Origin: Lentisphaerota bacterium
Lineage (GTDB): Bacteria > Verrucomicrobiota > Kiritimatiellia > RFP12 > UBA3636
Direction of reading: 5' to 3'
DNA length: 21,007 bases
NCBI GenBank assembly: GCA_012511845.1
Contig: JAAZFF010000374.1
Coordinates: 1 to 21,007 of the forward strand
In this document: in pieces, positions 7,882 to 14,433 of the stretch
Layout of the letters: the number at the start of each line of letters is the position of its first letter
How positions within the stretch are numbered: the first letter of the stretch is position 1
The notes under the pieces: model-generated
Seen by the model: the letters and a program-made list of their open reading frames with translations, nothing else
Database searches by the model: none
What the model was told of the DNA's origin: nothing
Made by a program: the position numbers and the translations under genes

Positions 7882-9762
7882 ATGGGAACTGAAAAACAGA
7901 AAAAAGAAAAGAAAGAAAAAACAATAGCGCGTCATGTACTGCTTTTTTTTCTTCTGGTATTCTTTGCCTTTTTAATCAGAATCATTTCTACAGGATTACC
8001 CCAACCACTTGTAAATGCTCTTTCCGAGGCAGTTTCAACGGTAAATGTTTCTGTTGAGTTCGAAGGAGTTTCCTTGTCACTTTTACGTTGGGAGATCAAA
8101 GTAACGAGTGCTGAGATTTATCAGAAAAAGATTGTCGGAAACGCTATTGCCAAGATAAACGATGCCACAATAAAAATTTCTCCCAAACTTAATACACGGC
8201 TGCTCACCTGGGTAAAAGAAATAAAAATACGTGAGTTGTATGTGCCTGCTGCTGACAAGTTTAAAGTTGGGAGTGATACCCGTGCTGTTCATTCAGTAAT
8301 TGATGATTTCGATTCGATTGATGTGTTTTGTTCCAGATCTTCTATCCTTGGATTTAAATCAGAAGATCTCCGGGCTACAGCATCGTCGGCAAATGGACTC
8401 CTTCAATTGAATGATATACGTGTAGGGACAATGGGCAAAAATAAAAATGAACCGCATGTTCATGGAGCCTTGAGTTTTAATCTCAAAGATTTCAGTTTAA
8501 AAGCAAATGCATCCGGGTCTATCGATCCTAATGAGCTTCTACCCATTTTTAAAGCTTCAGGAGCTCATTATACAGCTACGGAAATAGCACGTTTTCAGTT
8601 TTTAAATGCATTGCCCATTCTAAATTTCAATATTGAGTTTTCTCCGTCAAAACCGAAACGACTATTGGAGCTGGATATAAGTTTAAATAATTGCCTTTAT
8701 AATGGTGTTCATCTAAAAACCGGAAATGGTTTCCTGCATGTGTATGGCTCAAACAGCTGGGATAATGTATCTATAAACCCAATAGCTGTGACACGACCAG
8801 AAGGTGCTGCTCAAGGCAATCTTTTTATAAACAGTGAAGAAAACTGGCTCTCTTTTCAGGCTACCTCTACTTTTGATCCTGTCCATTTAATACGTCTTGT
8901 TCGCATTTATGAAAAACCCTTCGAACTTCCGGTAACACTTTCTCATCCCACTCTGATTGAAGCTTCCGGGCTTTATGACATGTCAAAAAACACGGAAAAG
9001 AGTGACAAAACCAGGATTACCGGTACAGCATCGTTACCGGCAATATCGTATAACGGGTTTAAATTTGAAAATCTTCAATCTTCTATGCAATTTGATGGAA
9101 CAACCCTGTCAATTACAAATGTTACCGCTGAAGTCCTGGAGGGTCGGGCGAACGGCTTTGGGGAACTGACCTTTGATGTAGCAAATAACTACGATACGGC
9201 GATGAACGTTGATGTTAAGTTCTCTAAAGTGTCATATATGTCATTTGCTTCAGTACTAAATCAGAAAACTGAGAATCCCGAAGCCATTATCGATCTAGAA
9301 CTTTCGTTTAAAGGACCCGTTGTTACAAATGCGAATGAGTTTGTTGATGGTCTGACCGGTAATGCCAAACTTAATGTAAGTGAGGCGTGTATTTACCGCA
9401 TACCCCTTTTTGCAGGAATGACAAAACTTATCGCCGAAAACGTGCCCGGTATTGACTTTTTTATAGAACAAAATGATCTTTCAGCAAAAATAATCTTTGA
9501 GAACTCAACTGTCAAAATATCAGCCTTAAATATTTCAGGAAACGTTTTCAGCGCTTCAGGCTATGGTACAATCGATCTTGATGGAGAGCTGAACCTGCTG
9601 ATTAAAGGTCACTTGCTGGATAAGAAAACGCTACTGGGAAGAGGTATTCATTACTTGCTGTTACCGGTATCAAAGATACTGGAAGTCCAAGCCACAGGAA
9701 ACATAAGTAACCCGAAGTGGTCATCTGCAACTCTCTCCGGCAAACCGGCGCCAAAGAAATAA
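7882..9762 (+). CDS. AsmA-like membrane-anchored protein
   Basis: The 626-residue protein begins with a Lys/Glu-rich cytoplasmic stub (1-14) and one transmembrane helix (about 17-35). A long beta-rich periplasmic region of alternating hydrophobic strands follows, typical of AsmA/TamB-type proteins, which bridge the periplasm and are tied to outer-membrane lipid homeostasis in Proteobacteria. The C-terminal part (about 455-615) has the pattern I associate with the AsmA-like C-terminal domain: a GxAKLNV strand, YRIPLFAGMTKL (504-515), VPGIDFF, GTIDLDGELNL and a closing GNISNPKW. The function here is inferred. It starts 18 bases after the prepilin peptidase stop, so the two are probably co-transcribed. 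Its stop lies 2 bp from the 3' end of the opposing tRNA gene. Confidence 0.75.
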   Translation: MGTEKQKKEKKEKTIARHVLLFFLLVFFAFLIRIISTGLPQPLVNALSEAVSTVNVSVEFEGVSLSLLRWEIKVTSAEIYQKKIVGNAIAKINDATIKISPKLNTRLLTWVKEIKIRELYVPAADKFKVGSDTRAVHSVIDDFDSIDVFCSRSSILGFKSEDLRATASSANGLLQLNDIRVGTMGKNKNEPHVHGALSFNLKDFSLKANASGSIDPNELLPIFKASGAHYTATEIARFQFLNALPILNFNIEFSPSKPKRLLELDISLNNCLYNGVHLKTGNGFLHVYGSNSWDNVSINPIAVTRPEGAAQGNLFINSEENWLSFQATSTFDPVHLIRLVRIYEKPFELPVTLSHPTLIEASGLYDMSKNTEKSDKTRITGTASLPAISYNGFKFENLQSSMQFDGTTLSITNVTAEVLEGRANGFGELTFDVANNYDTAMNVDVKFSKVSYMSFASVLNQKTENPEAIIDLELSFKGPVVTNANEFVDGLTGNAKLNVSEACIYRIPLFAGMTKLIAENVPGIDFFIEQNDLSAKIIFENSTVKISALNISGNVFSASGYGTIDLDGELNLLIKGHLLDKKTLLGRGIHYLLLPVSKILEVQATGNISNPKWSSATLSGKPAPKK

Positions 9763-9764
9763 AA

Positions 9765-9841
9765 TGGCACCCCAAGCTGGGCTCGAACCAGCGACCTGCT
9801 GCTTAGAAGGCAGCTGCTCTATCCAACTGAGCTATTGGGGT
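9765..9841 (-). tRNA. tRNA-Arg, anticodon UCU (reads AGA)
   Basis: The minus strand folds into a full cloverleaf of 77 nt including an encoded CCA. The acceptor stem is ACCCCAA/TTGGGGT, the D-arm contains AGTTGGATAGA, the anticodon stem is GCTGC/GCAGC with loop CTTCTAA (anticodon TCT, A37 next to it), and the T-arm is GCTGG-TTCGAGC-CCAGC. The discriminator is G, followed by genomic CCA at 9765-9767. UCU reads AGA, hence arginine. It is transcribed against the AsmA-like gene and ends 2 bp from that gene's stop codon. No other tRNA is adjacent. Confidence 0.97.
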
Positions 9842-9857
9842 AAAATCAATAAAATAT

Positions 9858-9887
9858 ATACTAGCGTATTTTGCTATAATTTTACAA
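9858..9887 (-). promoter_or_regulatory. Possible promoter of the tRNA-Arg gene
   Basis: On the minus strand TTGTAA (9882-9887) and TAGTAT (9858-9863) are 18 bases apart, which would start transcription about ten bases before the mature tRNA. Both boxes are imperfect (four of six at the -10). It overlaps the plus-strand TGCTATAAT of the mraY-like gene. Confidence 0.3.
9872..9880 (+). promoter_or_regulatory. Predicted extended -10 promoter of the mraY-like gene
   Basis: TGCTATAAT at 9872-9880 is the same nine-base extended -10 seen before clpC. No good -35 lies 17 bases upstream (an AAATAT stretch). A start near 9887 would leave a leader of about 85 nt to the ATG at 9972. The rest of 9842-9971 is AT-rich with no gene. 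Confidence 0.45.
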
Positions 9888-9971
9888 GAAAAAGTTTCTT
9901 TGCATCATCTTATCTGTTAGAATTGCAGGCACTGATTTTACGACAGAAATAACTATACCCGACTACTTCCA

Positions 9972-11201
9972 ATGCTTTTTTATTTAAAATATTTTACTTC
10001 AAATTGGGGACCCCTTCGCATATTCGGTTCTCACCTGGTTCTGGCTTGTTTTGGTGCAATTTTGTCTGCTTTGCTTATTTGCAAGTTTTTACCCTTCTTA
10101 TGGAATGGCTTACCGCGTGACCGTGGAAAAAAACTTGTTAAAGATGGTTCGAAGTCTGCAGGCAAGCCTACCGGCGCAGGCTATGTAATGCTTTTACTGA
10201 CTTTGCCGGTACTGTTCCTGATACTTCCAATAACAGATCTGCAGGCAGATTCTGTAAAAACATTTAAAGAACTCGTGGCGAATATGAGAGAGATTTTCGT
10301 CACCCCATCCCTGTGGAATTCAATGATTAATCGCCAGTGGGGAGTCGTGGCGTGCCTTTTCGCCGCTATGCTTACAGGCTACTTTGATGACAAGTCGGAG
10401 AAACCATGGGGGCGTTTCAAAAAAGGAATGTTTGATTTTGTAATCGCAGTTGCAACAGCTCTCGTGCTTTGCAAGGGAGAAAGTGTCGAAATCTGGATAC
10501 CCTTCTGGAAAAACTCAATTCATATGCACTGGTTCTGGTATACAAGCATGTCTGTAGTGCTGCTCTGGATTACCATGAATGCTACGAATTGCTCTGACGG
10601 AGTCGATGGGCTTGCCGGAACCTTGACTCTGATATCTCTTTTCGCTCTGGCAATCTTTTTATACGGCGTTGTAGGACACGAAACTATCGCTGAATATCTG
10701 CTTGTTCCACACTACCCTGAAGGAGCCCGCTGGGCTATCCTTACAGCAACTATAGGTGGCAGTGTTGCAGGCTATTTATGGCATAATGCTGAACCTAGCA
10801 AAGTGCTTATGGGAGATGCCGGTTCCAGATTTCTGGGACTTCTTGTAGGTGTTGCAGCACTTGCATGCGGCAACCCTTTTCTAATCCTGGTTGTCGCTCC
10901 CATAGTGCTTCTAAACGGAGGTACAGGATTACTGAAAATAGCTTTGTTGAAAATTCTTGCAAATACAGGTGTTGATATATCAAATCCATATACTGTAAAA
11001 ACAGATGGAACACTTGAAAAAGATGACAAAACAGTCTCACCATGTATGTTTATTCGTCTGATACATCGCTTCCGATTCCCTTTTCATGACCACTGCAGGC
11101 ATAACTTGAACTGGTCCAACGCTCAAGTACTTATGAGGTTCGTCCTCATTCAGGCAATATTGATGCCGCTTCTATTCTTGATACTTGTCAAAATACGGTA
11201 A
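9972..11201 (+). CDS. mraY: MraY-like phospho-N-acetylmuramoyl-pentapeptide transferase
   Basis: Integral-membrane enzyme of the MraY/WecA family; MraY moves phospho-MurNAc-pentapeptide from UDP to undecaprenyl phosphate, making lipid I. The 409 residues show about ten hydrophobic helices and the family motifs: KPTGAGYV (65-72), the Asp pair in GYFDD (136-140), NATNCSDGVDGLAG (203-216, Asn206/Asp209/Asp212), EPSKVLMGDAGSRFLG (274-289, Asp282) and PFHDH...NLNW (370-381). The last aligns with the MraY-specific HHH loop and favours MraY over WecA, although the middle His is Asp373. The protein is about 45 residues longer than typical MraY, mostly between KPTGAG and GYFDD. It stands alone, outside a mur/fts cluster, so it could be the only MraY or a paralogue for another polyprenyl-linked sugar. 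No Shine-Dalgarno precedes the ATG. Confidence 0.8.
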   Translation: MLFYLKYFTSNWGPLRIFGSHLVLACFGAILSALLICKFLPFLWNGLPRDRGKKLVKDGSKSAGKPTGAGYVMLLLTLPVLFLILPITDLQADSVKTFKELVANMREIFVTPSLWNSMINRQWGVVACLFAAMLTGYFDDKSEKPWGRFKKGMFDFVIAVATALVLCKGESVEIWIPFWKNSIHMHWFWYTSMSVVLLWITMNATNCSDGVDGLAGTLTLISLFALAIFLYGVVGHETIAEYLLVPHYPEGARWAILTATIGGSVAGYLWHNAEPSKVLMGDAGSRFLGLLVGVAALACGNPFLILVVAPIVLLNGGTGLLKIALLKILANTGVDISNPYTVKTDGTLEKDDKTVSPCMFIRLIHRFRFPFHDHCRHNLNWSNAQVLMRFVLIQAILMPLLFLILVKIR

Positions 11202-11218
11202 CACCTTTGCCCGGCGGA

Positions 11219-11250
11219 GCCCGGCAAGCCGGGCAGTGGGCAGTGGGTAG
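11219..11250. repeat. Composite repeat copy A: GC palindrome plus CAGTGGG heptamers
   Basis: GCCCGGC-AA-GCCGGGC at 11219-11234 is a perfect palindrome (hairpin with a CAAG tetraloop). It is followed by CAGTGGG at 11234-11240 and 11241-11247, then TAG. The same elements recur as copy B at 11460-11534. It could act as the 3' hairpin of the mraY-like transcript, but no T-run follows directly. Confidence 0.7.
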
Positions 11251-11356
11251 TTTTCTCATGTGCCTGCCTGCTGTTCAAGGTAGGGCGATGACCTCCGGGC
11301 GCGCCGTTGCAGTTGGTGGCTGCCGAGCTTGGGCAGTCTGCTTGGGAGGCGCATAA

Positions 11357-11384
11357 TCGTTATCGTACTCGTTCTCGTGCTCGT
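11357..11384. repeat. Hexamer-phased TCGTNN repeat
   Basis: TCGT occurs at 11357, 11363, 11369, 11375 and 11381, exactly every six bases, with two variable bases between. Translated, it gives alternating Ile/Val-Leu/Val or Arg-Thr/Ser patterns, which explains the spurious open frames over it. Confidence 0.75.
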
Positions 11385-11459
11385 ACACGATTTCGCCTTC
11401 GCGTACCCATCCTCGTGTACGGGAGACGTGTACCGCTCCACTGTGAACGGGTACGACCT

Positions 11460-11534
11460 CCCGGCAAGCCAGAGCCCGGCAAGCCAGAGCCCGGCAAGCC
11501 GGGCAGTGATCAGTGGTTAGTGGGCAGTGGGTAG
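11460..11534. repeat. Composite repeat copy B: three 15-bp units plus heptamers
   Basis: Three head-to-tail 15-mers start at 11460, 11475 and 11490. The first two are identical (CCCGGCAAGCCAGAG) and the third ends GCCGGGC. They are followed by a 7-base series: CAGTGAT (11504), CAGTGGT (11511), TAGTGGG (11518), CAGTGGG (11525), TAG. The ending matches copy A, so A and B bracket about 210 bp as imperfect direct repeats. Confidence 0.75.
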
Positions 11535-11541
11535 AACTGGA

Positions 11542-11571
11542 TCGATATCGCTACCGTTATCGTTGTCGAAG
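11542..11571. repeat. Second hexamer-phased (T/C)CGNNN repeat
   Basis: TCG or CCG recurs at 11542, 11548, 11554, 11560 and 11566, again exactly every six bases. It is more degenerate than the copy at 11357 but has the same period and the same T-C-G core. Confidence 0.6.
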
Positions 11572-11620
11572 CCTGCTGAGTGCTGGAGGGCGAATGTCCT
11601 CATGAGCCGCAGACTGTAGC

Positions 11621-11639
11621 ACAGACATTCCCTGTCTGT
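11621..11639. repeat. Inverted repeat ACAGACA / TGTCTGT
   Basis: Seven-base perfect arms at 11621-11627 and 11633-11639 enclose TTCCC. Further CTGTC/TGTCTGTCC words follow to about 11660. It sits just past the stop of the minus-strand FAD-protein gene and could form a 3' hairpin on that transcript, but no T-run follows. Confidence 0.6.
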
Positions 11640-11676
11640 CCTAGCCTGTCCGTGTCTGTCCATACCTTCCTCCAAC

Positions 11677-13637
11677 TCAGTACACGTTACCGTTTTCCCG
11701 AAAACTTCTCCAGACATTTTCAAAAAAGGAATCCTCCTCCGGGATTTCACGAGCTTCACGCCAGGTGATCTTGCAGTTGCCGTTTTCCAAGGTGATTTCC
11801 TGAATTTCATTTTCAGCTTCAGCACTTTCAAGCTGAAATGCAAATTGTGATGAAAGGGCATCATGAGGCGCACACCCTCCAAAATCTGTGTAAAGGGCAC
11901 TGCCCCGGCTTTTTCCTCCGCAATTAATGTAATCTAACATAGCATTTAAATACACAAATTGAGTGATCAATATCTGTCTATACTTTATGGCACCTATTGC
12001 CGACTCTGTATCATCGAACCAAACTCGTTCTGAAAAATTCTCAAGCTCGACCCTAATAGCATTTATTGCCGACTCAATAGCCTGCTTATTTCTGACAGCT
12101 CCCCCTACCCTGCTCATTCGTTCTGTAGTTTCAACTATCAGATTTTGCGGTTTTTCCCTTCCCGCCGTTCCACTTCTCAGAAAGTTGAAAGATGTTTCGA
12201 GATTTTTCTTAAGAATGTTGACAAAGCCTTCTGTATCAACAAACACATCCCTGCGCTTCGCAGCGATAAAGTGAGCCGCTCGCGTTGAACCAACTTGGCC
12301 GGCATTCAAAGCACTGCCTCCCGGTCTGTACACACCATGTGTGGCTGCTGCTTCACCAACAGAAAAAACTCCGGGAATATTAGTCTGCCACCAAAGATCC
12401 ACGCTCAATCCCCCATTGTTGTGTTGGGCACATAAAGATATTTCGAGCATTTCAGAGCTTAAATCTACCCCATGTTCTTTGTAAAAATTTACCGCAGGAG
12501 CATTCATTTTCTGAAGTCTTTCAAAAGGTGTCCCAAAACATGCACCCGCCTTCTCAAGGTATATGTGTGCTTCATCATCGAGTGAGCTGAAGTCTACATC
12601 TTCATTACCGGGGTTTGTCCTGTAATCAAGAAAAACTCTCCGCTCCCTCGTAAATATTTCCTCATAAACAAAAAGATCTATCAGGGAAGAACCACCCGTG
12701 GTCTTTCTTGCATCAAACGGCCATTGATATCCCTTGAGAAAACGTTGGACAGCATTGCTGAACTGTCAACATAGTAATCAGAAAGAAATTCACGTTGGTC
12801 ATTGCCGTTTTTATCTGTCGAAACAAATCTTGGCAACACCTGCATATATGTGCCGCTGACGTTCCATCTTGGCTTTATGGACGCCAATCCGAATTGCCAT
12901 TCAGTCAGATTTTTCCCCGTTACACCGGCTTCGAATGCCACAGCATGAGCACCAAATTGATTTCGGGGATACACGCTGTCGGCGTAAATTGCAGCCGGAC
13001 CTCCCGTGGCAAATACAATGTTTCTACAGTTGAAAGCCATAAAAGATGGCTCTGACGGCTCTAAACAATCTAGGCGGGCACACAGAAGACCTGCTACTTC
13101 GTCATCCTTTTTTATTATCTGTATCGGCAGAACTTTATCTAAAATACGGATTCCTTTAGATTCCACGCTTGACTGCAGGCATTCAGTCATTTTTTTGGAA
13201 GTGTATGGACCTATGCTTGTTGCCCTTTCCGCCGGGTCATGATCCGTTTTATATCCGATATACTCTCCGTAACGATTTCGCGGAAAAGGTACTCCAAGTT
13301 CCAGAAGCCTGAAAAAACATTGCGAAGAAAGTGCTGCCTCACACAGCGCATGTTCGCCGTCAACACAACGTCCGGAAAATAGAATTTCAGCAAGATGTCG
13401 TACACTGTCAGAGGCTTCTCCTGACAGGGAAAGCTTGTAATACGTCTGCTTGTCTGAGCCTGAATTACGTGATGTTCCAAAATTAACGTTTTCAGATATT
13501 AAAATGATATCTTTTTGACCGTACTGCCAGAGCCTGTCTGCTGTGTTGAAGCCCGATGCACCTGTTCCGATAACAACTGTATTTACAGTGATGATCTTAA
13601 CGTTGGCATTTCCAATTGTAATATCTTTTTCCTGCAT
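11677..13637 (-). pseudogene. FAD-dependent oxidoreductase, fumarate reductase flavoprotein-like, frameshifted
   Basis: Two frames together spell one flavoprotein of about 653 residues. The first piece (13637 to the stop at 12681) has the FAD dinucleotide fold VVIGTGASG (21-29), an SRNSGSDKQTYYK segment (56-68) and an FATGG motif. The second (open from about 12742, with an internal Met at 12507, to the stop at 11677) has KTTGGSS, SVGEAAATHGVYRPGGSALN, which matches the substrate/FAD region of fumarate reductase and succinate dehydrogenase flavoproteins, and a C-terminal EDSFFENVWR. Reading frame is lost at a four-A run on the plus strand (12739-12742). One extra base there restores an unbroken NVFLKGYQWPFDARKTTGG. 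So this is a recent pseudogene, a sequencing error or a slippage site. Covalent flavin and haem/Fe-S partners are not evident. It is the last gene of the minus-strand unit, 12 bp after the SDR stop, with AGG before its ATG. Confidence 0.8.
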
Positions 13638-13649
13638 TTTTACCTGTGC

Positions 13650-14423
13650 TTAAAGTCTGCGTATATGAAACCCGCCATCCACATCGATGTGGTTGCCTGT
13701 CGTATAAGTAATTTTGTCAGAACACAATACACTGACAACGTTCGCTACATCTTCAGGTGTTCCCCATCTTGCTATAGGGAAAAGCCCTTGCTCAATCAGT
13801 TCATCGTATTTATCGCGAACGCCGCCTGTCATGTCTGTAGCTATTACTCCAGGCCGTACTTCGTGTACAAGAATTCCCTCAGAAGCAAGCCGATCGGCAT
13901 AAAGCATTGTCAGCATGGCAACTCCAGCCTTGGAAACACAATACTCCCCGCGACTTGTTGAGCTTACCGCAGCCGAGCACGACGAAATATTAACAATCGT
14001 ACCACGCTTGCCGTTGACCGGTTCCTGAGAAATCATCTGCTTTGCTGCGAGCTGGGTCAGAAACATATTGCTCTTGGTATTTATCGAAAGAACTCTGTCG
14101 AAACTCTCTTCTGTCATCTCAAGAAGATCACGCCGTTCGAGCGGAGCTACACCGGCATTGTTTACAAGCACGTGAATTGCTCCGAATGCATCGAGCGTTT
14201 TCTGCACAATTTTCTTTCTATCGTCCGTTTTAGATACATCAGCCTGAACATAAATCAGATTCGCTCCGCCCTCACGAAGCGGTTTCAGATTTTCTTCATA
14301 TCTTGCAGCAGGACTCGATGAAACAACAGAAATTGAAAACCCGTCTTCAGCCAATTGCTTGCAGACCGCCAAACCGATTCCGCGTCCGCCGCCGGTAATA
14401 ATTGCAACTTTATTTTTTTTCAT
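13650..14423 (-). CDS. Short-chain dehydrogenase/reductase (FabG-like SDR)
   Basis: Cytoplasmic NAD(P)-dependent oxidoreductase of the classical SDR family, 257 residues. Visible motifs are the cofactor loop TGGGRGIG (10-17), ADVS (61-64), NNAG (88-91), the catalytic set Ser148, Tyr161 and Lys165 (YCVSK, 161-165), RPGVIATDM after strand six (190-198) and the C-terminal GNHIDVDGG (243-251). After strand two there is SSSPAA (residues 35-40) rather than a lone Asp, hinting at NADP(H), though this is weak evidence. The ATG follows a strong AGGGAGAG, which overlaps the stop of the upstream OYE-type gene, so translation is tightly coupled. Annotation as 3-oxoacyl-ACP reductase would overstate it: no other fatty-acid genes are near. 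The context suggests it acts on the same substrate as the two flavoenzymes. Confidence 0.93.
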   Translation of the reverse strand: MKKNKVAIITGGGRGIGLAVCKQLAEDGFSISVVSSSPAARYEENLKPLREGGANLIYVQADVSKTDDRKKIVQKTLDAFGAIHVLVNNAGVAPLERRDLLEMTEESFDRVLSINTKSNMFLTQLAAKQMISQEPVNGKRGTIVNISSCSAAVSSTSRGEYCVSKAGVAMLTMLYADRLASEGILVHEVRPGVIATDMTGGVRDKYDELIEQGLFPIARWGTPEDVANVVSVLCSDKITYTTGNHIDVDGGFHIRRL

Positions 14424-14433
14424 TTTTCTCTCC

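Larger units (their letters stand above)
11202..11676. other. GC-rich, gene-free convergent intergenic region
   Basis: This 475-bp gap lies between the ends of the mraY-like gene (plus) and the FAD-protein gene (minus). I see no believable gene; the open frames here follow the repeat periods. It is clearly richer in G and C (above 60 % in the blocks counted at 11221-11280 and 11461-11520) than neighbouring genes. It holds the repeat families listed separately. It also holds GCTTGGG twice, near 11328 and 11340, and ACCTCC (about 11290) facing GGGAGG (about 11344) in inverted orientation. No canonical intrinsic terminator with a T-run was found for either flanking gene. Confidence 0.7.

Noticed and set aside
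9764..9952. Plus-strand open frame of about 62 codons starting MAPQAGLEPATCC
   Set aside because: Its first half is the antisense of the tRNA-Arg gene, a well-known source of false proteins; the rest is AT-rich spacer.
11460..11504. Tandem units considered as a CRISPR array
   Set aside because: The 15-bp units are directly adjacent with no spacers, and no cas genes are present.
11256..11534. Several small open frames on both strands with Ile/Val/Leu or Arg/Ser repeats
   Set aside because: They are direct translations of the six-base and 15-base repeats, overlap one another and lack initiation signals.
11517..11900. Minus-strand frame of 127 codons overlapping the 3' end of the FAD-protein gene
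   Set aside because: It lies in another frame of conserved flavoprotein sequence and runs into the repeat region; no motif or start signal.
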